From Microbacterium galbinum (lineage in GTDB: Bacteria > Actinomycetota > Actinomycetes > Actinomycetales > Microbacteriaceae): a stretch of DNA of 64,000 bases. Positions 1 to 7,562 of the stretch are shown piece by piece. How positions within the stretch are numbered: position 1 is the first letter of the stretch; every line of letters begins with the position of its first letter. Under the pieces are notes generated by a model. It searched no databases. It was not told the origin of the DNA and saw only the letters and a program-made list of their open reading frames with translations. The DNA lies in NCBI RefSeq assembly GCF_023101185.1, contig NZ_CP078077.1, positions 1,889,630 through 1,953,629 on the forward strand, read 5' to 3'. A program made the translations under genes and the position numbers.

Positions 1-451
1 GGTGGCGCGCGTCGTGGTTGAGCACCTTGACGATGATGCCGCGGCGACGGAGGTCGGCGACCGTGCGCGACTCCTCTTCGCCGTCGCGCCCGAGCGCGTG
101 CGTGTTCGCGACGACGAGGACGTCGCCCTTGTGCAGGGTGTCGATGAGGCGGGCGAGGCGATCGCCCCAGCTCTCGAGGATGTCGGGTGCGGGGTGACGG
201 AACCCCTCGATCGGAACGCCGAAGCGCGTGAGATCATCGCGCTGCTGCACGACCGGAGGCATGCCCTCGCGGGAGACCACGAGTCCGACGAGGCGTGAAC
301 CGTCGGGGCGAGCGAGCCAGAAGTCGCGGTTCTGCTGCAGTTCGGTGAAGCACTTGGGGCACTCCGCCGCGGCGTGCGGCAGGTGCAGCGGGCTCGTCAG
401 CGCGTCATCGACCGATGCCGTGCCGGTGGTCCGGTCTGTCGTTTCGCTCAT
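1..451 (-). CDS. Resolvase-fold (serine-recombinase-like) protein, 3' end outside window
   Basis: Only the first 150 codons are visible. The start ATG at 451 is preceded by a GGAGGT Shine-Dalgarno (458-463). Residues 31-34 form a CPKC pair. From about residue 53 the sequence follows the N-terminal catalytic fold of serine recombinases: VVSREG (58-63, S60 at the position of the nucleophile), then LVVANTHALGRD (112-123) aligning with the LDRLGR strand-helix of resolvases, then ADLRRRGIIVKVLNH. Key arginines look degenerate: the Arg of the usual RVS motif is Val, and the first Arg of DRLGR is Ala (THALGR). It may therefore be a catalytically impaired or repurposed resolvase-like protein rather than an active recombinase. 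The C-terminal half that would decide this lies outside the window. Confidence 0.6.
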   Translation of the reverse strand, partial: MSETTDRTTGTASVDDALTSPLHLPHAAAECPKCFTELQQNRDFWLARPDGSRLVGLVVSREGMPPVVQQRDDLTRFGVPIEGFRHPAPDILESWGDRLARLIDTLHKGDVLVVANTHALGRDGEEESRTVADLRRRGIIVKVLNHDARH

Positions 452-527
452 GGGCGCACCTCCGGACTCCATTCTGCCCTGTCGGTGCCGAATCCGTATC
501 GACTCCGCCGACGGGATCGGATGCCGC

Positions 528-911
528 TCAGAGCTGTTGCAGGCGACGGGGAGGTCCCTCGAGCCGGGCGATCGTGATCTTCACGTCGACCAGCTCGTGC
601 TCGACGCCGAGGAGGCGTTCCTCCACCCGGTCGATGCGGGCGTCGACGCGATCGAGTCGGGCGTCCACCTGGTCGAATCGGCGATCGACCTGCTCGAACC
701 GGGCGTCGACCTGCTCGAACCGGGCGTCGACCTGCTCGAACCGGGCGTCGACCTGCTCGAACCGGGCGTCGATCCGCGCATCCATCTGCACGAATCGCGC
801 GTCCAGGCCGCGCGTCTGGTGGGCGAGCATCGCGCCCACGCCGCTGAGCACCGTCGCCGTGAAGGCGAAGAGCGCGATGATCATTCCGATCGTGTCAGGA
901 GACAAGGTCAC
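528..911 (-). CDS. Small membrane-anchored heptad coiled-coil protein
   Basis: 127 residues from a GTG start. One N-terminal membrane segment (about residues 9-30) is followed by a long run of seven-residue repeats of the type ARFEQVD/ARIDRVD, giving a near-perfect amphipathic coiled coil of about 80 residues. The tail is short and basic. No catalytic motif is seen. Similar short TM plus coiled-coil proteins are widespread in actinobacteria, with no firm function. A CAGAAT hexamer (918-923) lies exactly 6 nt before the GTG, suggesting a leaderless transcript. Confidence 0.7.
   Translation of the reverse strand: MTLSPDTIGMIIALFAFTATVLSGVGAMLAHQTRGLDARFVQMDARIDARFEQVDARFEQVDARFEQVDARFEQVDRRFDQVDARLDRVDARIDRVEERLLGVEHELVDVKITIARLEGPPRRLQQL
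686..769. repeat. Four tandem 21-bp units encoding coiled-coil heptads
   Basis: Four consecutive 21-bp units (686-706, 707-727, 728-748, 749-769) are identical at the nucleotide level. Each encodes one seven-residue heptad of the coiled-coil protein on the minus strand. Identity at silent positions suggests recent expansion and possible length variation between strains. Confidence 0.9.
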
Positions 912-1027
912 CGGTCCATTCTGCTCCGCGGAGCGTCGTCAGTCCAGTAACCATATGTTGGCGAATCGCGTACGTGTGGGGACAGTGGATAAGTCAGTTA
1001 TCCACACGTTCGCGCCGGAGGAGTGGA

Positions 1028-2017
1028 TCAGATCAGACCGAGCGACCGCACCGCATCGCGCTCCTCGACGAGTTCGGCGACCGAGGCGTCGATCCGCCGC
1101 CGGGCGTCCTCGCCGATCTCCAGACCCTCGACGACCCGCCACTCGCCGTCGACCGCACGCACGGGGAACGACGAGATCAGGCCCGCGGGCACCCCGTACT
1201 CGCCGTGCGATACGACGCCGGCCGAGGTCCAGTCCTCGGTGCCGCGCACCCAGTCGCGCACGTGGTCGATCGTGGCGCTCGCCGCCGAGGCGACCGACGA
1301 CGACCCGCGCACCCGGATGATCTCGGCACCCCGCTTGGCGACCCGCGGGATGAAAGTCTCGTCCAACCACGCCGGCACGTCGCCGACGATCGCGGCGAGA
1401 GCCTCCGCCGCAGGCTCGCCCGCCACGGTCGCGTGCGACACGTCGGGGAACTGCGTCGCGGAGTGGTTGCCCCAGATCGGCAGGCGCCCCACCGTCGCGA
1501 CAGGCACGCCCAGCGTCTGTGCGAACTGCGCCCTGGCGCGGTTCTCATCCAGGCGGGTCAGTGCCGTGAATCGTTCGGCCGGCACGCCGTCGGCGGATGC
1601 CGCGGCGATGAGCGCGTTCGTGTTCGCGGGGTTCCCGACGACCGTGACCCGCACGCCGGGTGCCGCGTTCGCGGCGATCGCCGCCCCCTGCGGGCCGAAG
1701 ATGCCACCGTTCGCGGCGAGCAGGTCGCCCCGCTCCATGCCGGGTCCGCGCGGGCGCGCGCCCACGAGCAGCGCGAGGTCGGCACCGTCGAAGCCGGTTG
1801 CCGCGTCATCCGTCACCTCGACGTGCTCGAGCAGCCCGAAAGCGCCGTCCTGCAGCTCGAGCGCCGCGCCCTCCGCCGCTCCGATCCCCTGCGGGATCTC
1901 GAGCAGCCGCAGCCGCACCTTCTCGTCCGGTCCGAGCAGGTCTCCCGCCGCGATGCGGAACAGCAGCGCGTAGCCGATCTGTCCGCCCGCGCCCGTGATG
2001 GTGATCGTCGTGGTCAT
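1028..2017 (-). CDS. mdh: Malate dehydrogenase (NAD)
   Basis: 329 residues, the usual length for the actinobacterial/cytosolic-type MDH. It oxidises L-malate to oxaloacetate in the TCA cycle, in the cytoplasm. Visible marks are the dinucleotide loop [12 protein letters not shown] near the N-terminus, the mobile substrate loop [21 protein letters not shown], and the catalytic histidine in [10 protein letters not shown]. The ATG at 2017 lies 6 nt after a TAGGCT -10-like hexamer (2024-2029), so the mRNA is probably leaderless. It is divergent from the metallopeptidase gene at 2063, with only 45 bp between the two start codons. Confidence 0.95.
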   Translation of the reverse strand: MTTTITITGAGGQIGYALLFRIAAGDLLGPDEKVRLRLLEIPQGIGAAEGAALELQDGAFGLLEHVEVTDDAATGFDGADLALLVGARPRGPGMERGDLLAANGGIFGPQGAAIAANAAPGVRVTVVGNPANTNALIAAASADGVPAERFTALTRLDENRARAQFAQTLGVPVATVGRLPIWGNHSATQFPDVSHATVAGEPAAEALAAIVGDVPAWLDETFIPRVAKRGAEIIRVRGSSSVASAASATIDHVRDWVRGTEDWTSAGVVSHGEYGVPAGLISSFPVRAVDGEWRVVEGLEIGEDARRRIDASVAELVEERDAVRSLGLI

Positions 2018-2062
2018 ATCCCGAGCCTACGACCGTCCGAGGGGCGGAGTACCCTCGGAGCC

Positions 2063-2950
2063 ATGACGTTCAACCCCGACGCCGACCTGTCGACCAACAC
2101 CACGCGCCGCCGCGGTCGCAACGCGGCGATCGCGGGAGGCACAGGAGTCGGGGTGCTCGGCCTCATCGCCCTGATCGCGGGGCCGCTGCTCGGGATCGAC
2201 CTGACGGGGCTTCTCGGCGGCGGTACATCGACGGGTGGTTCGGGCTCCGACTCCGGGAGCTCGGTCATCGAGAACTGCGACACGGGGCAGGACGCGAACG
2301 AGAACGTCGACTGCCGCATGGCCGGCGCACAGGTCGCACTCGACGCGTTCTGGGAAGACAACGTCGAGGGGTACGTGCCGCCGACCCTGACGGTGGTCGA
2401 CGGTGCGACCTCGACGCAGTGCGGCACCGCCTCCAACGCCGTCGGGCCGTTCTACTGCCCGCCCGAGCAGGGCGTCTACCTCGACCCCACGTTCTTCTCG
2501 CTCATGCAGCAGCAGTTCGGGGCATCCGCCGGCAACCTCGCCCAGCTCTACATCGTGGGTCACGAGTGGGGCCACCACATCCAGAACATCGTCGGCACGA
2601 TGGATCAGTACCCGAACAACGGCACCGGAGAGGGCAGCAACGGCGTGCGCATGGAGTTGCAGGCGGACTGCTACGCCGGTGCCTGGATCGGGCGGATCTC
2701 CGAGCAGACGGACGCCGACGGTACGCCGTACCTGCAACCGACCACCGAGGAGCAGCGGCGGGACGCATTGGATGCCGCTGCCGCGGTGGGAGACGACCAC
2801 ATCCAAGAGATGTCGGGCGTTTCGAACCCCGACAGCTGGACGCACGGGTCGAGCGAGCAGCGGCAGTATTGGTTCGCGCTCGGCTACAGCGAGGGCCTGG
2901 GGGTCTGCGCCGAGACGTTCACCCGCTCGGTCGACGACCTCGACCCCTGA
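2063..2950 (+). CDS. Membrane-anchored neutral zinc metallopeptidase (YpfJ/KPN_02809 family)
   Basis: 295 residues. A short basic N-terminus (TRRRGRN) leads into one hydrophobic segment (about residues 23-48) and a Gly/Ser linker. The extracytoplasmic peptidase domain carries the zinc motif HEWGHHIQ and a downstream ELQADCYAGAW, both diagnostic of the predicted neutral zinc metallopeptidase family. Two Cys near the front (ENCDTG, VDCRMA) and CGTAS/YCPPEQ could form disulfides. The substrate is unknown for the family. The start is supported by a TACCCT hexamer (2050-2055) 7 nt upstream. Confidence 0.9.
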   Translation: MTFNPDADLSTNTTRRRGRNAAIAGGTGVGVLGLIALIAGPLLGIDLTGLLGGGTSTGGSGSDSGSSVIENCDTGQDANENVDCRMAGAQVALDAFWEDNVEGYVPPTLTVVDGATSTQCGTASNAVGPFYCPPEQGVYLDPTFFSLMQQQFGASAGNLAQLYIVGHEWGHHIQNIVGTMDQYPNNGTGEGSNGVRMELQADCYAGAWIGRISEQTDADGTPYLQPTTEEQRRDALDAAAAVGDDHIQEMSGVSNPDSWTHGSSEQRQYWFALGYSEGLGVCAETFTRSVDDLDP

Positions 2951-2968
2951 GACTGACCCAGGGGTGCG

Positions 2969-4705
2969 TCAGGCGCGCAGCGCCGCCAGCAGGGTCTTCA
3001 CGAGGCCTCCCACGCCGCCGCTTGCGCGGAATCGGGTGAGCCCCTCGCTTACCTCGGCGCCGGTGCGCGAGGTCACGAACCACGGGGGCGTCGGCAGGAT
3101 CGTGACTCGACCGCCGCCGTTGAGGCCCGGCGCGGAGCGCGGGAACGGCCGGAACGGGCCACGCAGCACCGATCGCTCGACCCGATCGAGCAGCAGGGCG
3201 TTGTGCACGACGCCGATGCCGCTGCCGACGTCGTCGATCGTGCTGCCGGGGAAAGCGCCCCAGGTCAATGTCGGGGTGATGAACGCGAAGCCGGTCCAGC
3301 CGTTGATCGCGATCGATCCGTACCGGAGGTCGGCGATCGCTCTCTCGAATCCGGTGCCGAGCGACTTCTCGGTCGCCGGGTCGATGAGCACGTTCGCCCC
3401 GAGCGTGCCCTGCAGCTCGTCGTTCGCGTAGGCGACGGCGGCGTCGAGGAACTCCTGGCCCGTCCCGGCGACGCTCACGACGCCGAGGACCGGTGCGAAG
3501 TACTCGGTGCTCTGCAGGGCCGAGGCGTCGTCGTCGTCGATCTCCACGAGCAGCCGGTCGCCGAGCACGAGGGCATCGGGGTAGGCATCGGATGCCTCGT
3601 GCATGCGGTTCGTCGACCCCGGGTACCAGGTGGGTCGCTCGGGCGCGCTCGCGTAGGCCCGACGGAGCGCGGCGCGGAAGGCATCCGCCTGGTCCCAGTC
3701 CTCCGACAGGACCACGACCTGCCCGGCGATGCAGTTGTGGCCGCTGTTCTGCAGCCGCATGGTCGCGACGTGCTCGGCCTGGTACCGCAGGTCGGCGTCG
3801 GACCAGTCGCCGGGCACGACGATGATCGGCGAGACCCCGCCGAGCTCGGCCGTGATCGGCTTCGACATCGACGGCTTCTTGCGGCGGGCGCCGCGCGCGG
3901 TCTTCGGGCCCCAGACGATCGCGTCGAACGTCGCCGCGGACCCGGTGATGTGCACGTGCGAGAGGTCGGGATGCGCCGTGAGGTAGGCGCCGACCGCCGG
4001 GCCGCCGCGCACGATGCGCAGGAACCCCGGCTCGATGAGCGGGGCGAGCGCGCGCTTGTAGATCGGCACGAGGGGATCCTGCGTCGGGTTCACCTTGAGC
4101 AGCGCGGTGCGGTTCGAGGCGAGCAGTTCGTAGAGCACGTCGAGCACGGGGATCGAGGTGACGTTGCCGGCGCCGAGCACGAGACCCACTCCGCCGGAGA
4201 CGGTCGGGGTGCGCTGGCCGAGCCCGGCGGCGGCTCGGGCCGCGCGCGGCGTCGTGCCCGGTTCGAGCCAGACCTCGCCGGTGAATCCCGACAGCAGGAA
4301 GCGATCGATGCCGGTGAGGGGGAACGCGTGCACGCGCGTGCGGCCGCCGGGGGCGCGGTCGATGGTGACCCCGTCGAGCGGGTTGGCGCCGCGGGCGAGC
4401 CGCGAGAGCGTCTCGATGTAGGCGTCGAGGGCACCGAGCACACCGTAGGGCCCGCTCAGCCATTCCTCGCCTCGGAGCGGATGCCGCGCATCGAGCCCCT
4501 TCGTCGCCGCGGCGGTCGTGGCCCAGTCCTCGGCGGTCGCGGCCACGCTCGTGCGCACCTGACGCAGCAGCGTCACGCGCTGCGCGACTGTGAGCGCCGA
4601 CCACACGCGGGCGCCCGTGTGCAGGTCGTCGATCGCCGTATCGAGCCGCGCGTGCTCGCTCTCGCCGATCTCGGGCGTGGTCGTGGCGACGGGCGTGGCG
4701 GTCAC
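2969..4705 (-). CDS. Aldehyde dehydrogenase family protein
   Basis: 578 residues from a GTG start with a GGAG Shine-Dalgarno (4711-4717 region), longer than the roughly 480-500 residues usual for the family. ALDH marks are the cofactor-domain strand ITGSAATFDAIVWG, the general-base Glu in ELGGVSP, and the probable catalytic Cys in SGHNCIAGQ. The extra length is in the N-terminal region and in an insertion before the C-terminal domain. It should oxidise an aldehyde with NAD(P) in the cytoplasm; the substrate cannot be read from sequence. The neighbouring transporter gene starts upstream on the same strand, with 28 bp between the two reading frames, so the pair may be co-transcribed. Confidence 0.85.
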   Translation of the reverse strand: MTATPVATTTPEIGESEHARLDTAIDDLHTGARVWSALTVAQRVTLLRQVRTSVAATAEDWATTAAATKGLDARHPLRGEEWLSGPYGVLGALDAYIETLSRLARGANPLDGVTIDRAPGGRTRVHAFPLTGIDRFLLSGFTGEVWLEPGTTPRAARAAAGLGQRTPTVSGGVGLVLGAGNVTSIPVLDVLYELLASNRTALLKVNPTQDPLVPIYKRALAPLIEPGFLRIVRGGPAVGAYLTAHPDLSHVHITGSAATFDAIVWGPKTARGARRKKPSMSKPITAELGGVSPIIVVPGDWSDADLRYQAEHVATMRLQNSGHNCIAGQVVVLSEDWDQADAFRAALRRAYASAPERPTWYPGSTNRMHEASDAYPDALVLGDRLLVEIDDDDASALQSTEYFAPVLGVVSVAGTGQEFLDAAVAYANDELQGTLGANVLIDPATEKSLGTGFERAIADLRYGSIAINGWTGFAFITPTLTWGAFPGSTIDDVGSGIGVVHNALLLDRVERSVLRGPFRPFPRSAPGLNGGGRVTILPTPPWFVTSRTGAEVSEGLTRFRASGGVGGLVKTLLAALRA

Positions 4706-4733
4706 GGGCGGCTCCTTCGAACGGGATCCCAGC

Positions 4734-6110
4734 TTATGCGTCGATGTCGTGGCGGCGCAGGCGGTAACGGTGAAGAGGCAAGAGGCTCGCGAGCATGATC
4801 AGTGCGGGAAGGATGCTGAAACTGAGCACGATGCCGGTGATGGCGGCATCCGGCTGCTCGACCATCGTGCCCGCGACCGTCGAGACGTACCCGGTCAGGG
4901 CGAGGGTGAGCGAGACCGTCGTCGCACCGAGAGCGAAGCCGACCGTCTCCCCGGCGGTCCAGATGCCGGTGAAGGTGCCCGCGCGCCCGCTGCCGTGGGT
5001 GCGCTCGTCGTGCGAGATGACGTCGGGCAGCATCGCCATCGGCAGCGACTGCAGACCGGCGTAGGCGATTCCGGCCACCGCGACGGAGGCGTAGATCCAG
5101 GCACCGGGCGTCCAGACCGCGATCGTGAGGGATGCCGCGGCGAGAGTGAACAGCACGCTCGCGATGCCGAACGCGCGCTCCTTGCCGACCCGCCGGGCGA
5201 TGACCGTCCAGGCTGGCGTCGCCACGAGCGCGGGGCCGACGAGCGCGACGAACACGAACGTCACGGCGTCCTCCGACCGCAGTACCCAGGTCGCCACGTA
5301 CTGCGCCCCGGCGAGCATGGTGCCGGTCGCGAGCGCCTGCAGCAGGAACGCGCCCAGCAGCGCACGGAACGGCTGGCTGCGCCGCAGCGCCCGGTACCCC
5401 GAGGCGTACTGCTCTCGGATGCCGGCAGCCGTGGCCACCGCGCTCTCGTCTCCGATGTGGCGTGCGGCCGCGGCATCCGCCGTGCGCGTCGCCACGAACA
5501 TGCCGATGCCGATCGCGAGACCCGCGACGATCCCCATCAGCAGATATCCGAGAACGGGGTCGTCGCCCGCCTTGCGCAGAGCGGGGCCACCCGCGCCGAA
5601 CAGGAGGATGGATGCCGTCAGCACGACGACCCGCCAACCGAGCAGGCGCGTGCGCTCGTCGTAGCCGTCGGTGAGCTCGGCGGGCAGCGCCACGTACGGC
5701 ACCTGGAACAGGCTGAACGCCGTGGCCGTGGCGAGGAAGGCGAGCAGCACGCACACCGCACCGGCCATCGGACCCCACGACGGAGGTACCGCGAACGTCA
5801 GCGCGAAGAACACGGGCAGCGTGACGGCGCCCAGCACCATGAACCCGCGACGCGAGCCCGTGCGCGCGAGCTGACGGTCGGAGGCCGCGCCGATCAGCGG
5901 GTCGATCACGACGTCCCAGATCTTGGCGGCGGTGACGATGACTCCGGCGGCCAGAGCGGCGACCCCGAGGTTGTCGGTGAGGAAGTACGTCAGCACCAGC
6001 CCGGGCAGCGTGGCGTATCCGCCGGTGCCGACGGAGCCGATCGCGTACAGCACGATCGTGCGCGCGGACAGGCGGACGGATGCTCGTTCGGGCCGAGCCT
6101 CTGTGCTCAT
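4734..6110 (-). CDS. MFS transporter, GPH (glycoside-pentoside-hexuronide:cation symporter) type
   Basis: 458 residues with about 12 predicted membrane segments. The N-terminal part fits GPH/MelB-like carriers: GSVGTGGYATLPGLVLTYFL, then WDVVIDPLIGAASDR resembling the conserved D-P-x-x-G-x-x-S-D loop, and a later PxALPAELTD-like stretch. It probably moves a sugar or glycoside with a cation; substrate unknown. The ATG is 6 nt from a TACACT hexamer (6117-6122), fitting a leaderless message. Confidence 0.85.
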   Translation of the reverse strand: MSTEARPERASVRLSARTIVLYAIGSVGTGGYATLPGLVLTYFLTDNLGVAALAAGVIVTAAKIWDVVIDPLIGAASDRQLARTGSRRGFMVLGAVTLPVFFALTFAVPPSWGPMAGAVCVLLAFLATATAFSLFQVPYVALPAELTDGYDERTRLLGWRVVVLTASILLFGAGGPALRKAGDDPVLGYLLMGIVAGLAIGIGMFVATRTADAAAARHIGDESAVATAAGIREQYASGYRALRRSQPFRALLGAFLLQALATGTMLAGAQYVATWVLRSEDAVTFVFVALVGPALVATPAWTVIARRVGKERAFGIASVLFTLAAASLTIAVWTPGAWIYASVAVAGIAYAGLQSLPMAMLPDVISHDERTHGSGRAGTFTGIWTAGETVGFALGATTVSLTLALTGYVSTVAGTMVEQPDAAITGIVLSFSILPALIMLASLLPLHRYRLRRHDIDA

Positions 6111-6150
6111 CGCGCCAGTGTAGCGGTGGCCCTTCGTGCCGGGGCGGCGC

Positions 6151-6414
6151 TCAGATCAGGGAGAGCTCGCGCAGCTTCGCCTCGACGTCGGCGTTCGACG
6201 GCTCGACCTGGTGGGAGGAGTCGGGGTACAGGACGACGGGGATGTTCGTGCGGCCGGAGATGTCCTTCGCGACGTCGGCACCGGAGGGGTCGGCGACGAG
6301 ATCGACGTACGTGTACTCGACACCGAGGTCGTCGAGCTGCTTCTTGGTGCGGATGCAGTCGCGGCACCAGTCGGCGCCGAACATCGTGATGGTGGATTCA
6401 GCAGGAGAAGTCAT
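6151..6414 (-). CDS. Mycoredoxin (glutaredoxin-like, CxxC)
   Basis: 87 residues with a single glutaredoxin fold: ITMFGADWCRDC near the N-terminus (C17, C20), then DLVADPSGADVAKDISG, the cis-Pro loop NIPVVLYPD, and a short C-terminal helix. The WCxDC active site is typical of actinobacterial mycoredoxin-1, which reduces mycothiol mixed disulfides in the cytoplasm. A TACGCT hexamer at 6421-6426 stands 6 nt before the ATG. It is divergent from the iron-regulated SIP gene, 81 bp between start codons. Confidence 0.9.
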   Translation of the reverse strand: MTSPAESTITMFGADWCRDCIRTKKQLDDLGVEYTYVDLVADPSGADVAKDISGRTNIPVVLYPDSSHQVEPSNADVEAKLRELSLI

Positions 6415-6459
6415 GACACAAGCGTAGAACGCCCTGGCGGGGAGAGGGCCGAGAGGGGC

Positions 6460-6488
6460 TTGTCGGTAAGGGTAGCCTTACCTATAAT
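6460..6488 (+). promoter_or_regulatory. Iron-box (DtxR/IdeR type) overlapping a leaderless promoter
   Basis: The 19-mer at 6467-6485 matches the DtxR/IdeR consensus TTAGGTTAGCCTAACCTAA at 15 of 19 positions and contains perfect 7-bp arms (GGTAAGG / CCTTACC). It overlaps a consensus -10 TATAAT (6483-6488), with a plausible -35 TTGTCG (6460-6465) at 17-bp spacing. The start codon of the downstream gene is 7 nt after the -10, so transcription should begin at or next to the ATG. Iron-loaded repressor bound here would block RNA polymerase. Confidence 0.85.
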
Positions 6489-6495
6489 CGAAGCC

Positions 6496-6888
6496 ATGAA
6501 CCACGCGAGCGAGCACCTGGACGACCCCGACTGGGAGAACATCGAGGGCGCTGTGCTCGTCGCGGGAGACGCGGCGGACGCCGGGGTGATCGCGGGGATC
6601 GCCGCCCGACTGCCGTGGGACGCGACCGGCGTGATCCTGCTCGAAGCGGCCGCGCGCATCCAGATGCGTCACATCGACGTGCCCGACGGGGTGTCGGTGC
6701 GCTGGCTCGTGCGCGGCGACGGCATCCGTGCGCACACCAAGGGCGAGCGCCTCGCCAATGCCGTGCACTCGTGGTGCGTCGAGTGGGCGTGCAGCGAGCC
6801 GCCGGCGCAGTGGACCGTCTGGCTGGGGCCGCACACGCCACCCCACGTGGCGCGCATGGCCCGCAGCCTGCTCGGCGTCGCGAACTGA
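6496..6888 (+). CDS. Stand-alone SIP-domain (siderophore-interacting protein C-terminal) protein
   Basis: 130 residues. The sequence fits the C-terminal NAD(P)H-binding half of ferric-siderophore reductases of the SIP family: AVLVAGDAADAGVIAGIAARLP, GVILLEAAARIQ, VSVRWLVRGDG, and the final helix PPHVARMARSLLGV. The N-terminal FAD-binding barrel of full-length SIPs is absent, and the short ORF has its own promoter, so this is not a visible truncation. A role in iron release or siderophore handling is inferred from the family and from the iron box in its promoter. The product is cytoplasmic and may need a separate flavin partner. Confidence 0.8.
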   Translation: MNHASEHLDDPDWENIEGAVLVAGDAADAGVIAGIAARLPWDATGVILLEAAARIQMRHIDVPDGVSVRWLVRGDGIRAHTKGERLANAVHSWCVEWACSEPPAQWTVWLGPHTPPHVARMARSLLGVAN

Positions 6889-6909
6889 CTCCGTCGGCGA
6901 ACCGGCCCG

Positions 6910-7359
6910 TCAGCGCGCGAGCGCCGGAGCCCCCGCACCCGCGGTGATCGCGTCGAGCGCTCGCCGCAGTGACGAGCTCGAGGTGTGCGCCGTGTACGGG
7001 AAGTACACGACCTCGACGCCGACGCGCGCGAAATCGCGCTCGAGCCGCAGCCCCTTCTCGGTGCCGCGCCAGTCGTCGCCCTTGAAGAAGTGCGTGAAGC
7101 GCACGTCTTCCCAGGCGTCCAGCTTCGACGGCGTCGTCTCGACGTGCACGTCGTCGACGAACGAGATGTGTCGCACGATCTCCGCGCGCTCCGCCGTCGG
7201 GATGACGGGCTCGATGCCCTTCACCTCGCGCAGCATCTCGTCGCTCACGACGCCGGCGATCAGAATGTCGCACTGCTGCTTGGCGTGGCGCAGAAGGTTC
7301 AGATGCCCCACGTGGAACAGGTCGAAAGCTCCCGCGGCATAGCCGATACGCGTCCCCAT
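6910..7359 (-). CDS. TagD-like cytidylyltransferase family protein
   Basis: 149 residues, close to glycerol-3-phosphate cytidylyltransferases. It has the nucleotidyltransferase signature GAFDLFHVGHLNLLRHA (HxGH) at the N-terminus, then FKGDDWRGT and a C-terminal TSSSSLRRAL corresponding to the ISSTxxR motif. Such enzymes make CDP-activated alcohols such as CDP-glycerol from CTP and a phospho-alcohol. In this locus a CDP-alcohol phosphotransferase sits at 11701, so the two may work in sequence to add a phospho-alcohol group to a lipid or polymer; this link is inference. The leader contains three TGGGGA boxes. Confidence 0.8.
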   Translation of the reverse strand: MGTRIGYAAGAFDLFHVGHLNLLRHAKQQCDILIAGVVSDEMLREVKGIEPVIPTAERAEIVRHISFVDDVHVETTPSKLDAWEDVRFTHFFKGDDWRGTEKGLRLERDFARVGVEVVYFPYTAHTSSSSLRRALDAITAGAGAPALAR

Positions 7360-7363
7360 GATC

Positions 7364-7437
7364 TCCCCAGATCAGTGATTCCCCAGTAGGCGGATCCCCA
7401 TCCACCTGCGACTCCCACAGCCGCACGGGTCAGTCTA
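7364..7437 (-). promoter_or_regulatory. Promoter and TGGGGA-box leader of the cytidylyltransferase gene
   Basis: Reading on the minus strand, a TAGACT hexamer (7432-7437) is followed by about 65 nt of leader. That leader contains CTGGGGA at 7364-7370, CTGGGGA at 7380-7386 and ATGGGGA at 7395-7401, spaced 16 and 15 nt. Only the last can serve as a ribosome binding site. The others have no translation role and resemble the boxes ahead of other surface-polysaccharide genes in this window. Confidence 0.5.
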
Positions 7438-7562
7438 GACCTCCCGCGCGCGAAAGCGCACCCCCGGATGCGGCCGTGCGGCAGGGCGAGGTCAGGTTTC
7501 GAGCGCATAGGAACCCGTGGCACGATGAGATGCCGCACCGCGGCGCGCGCAGAGGGGGCGAC

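Noticed and set aside
1..451. Resolvase-like gene as the integrase of the Septu islet
   Set aside because: It is about 46 kb away, lies among core genes, and its catalytic motifs look degenerate.
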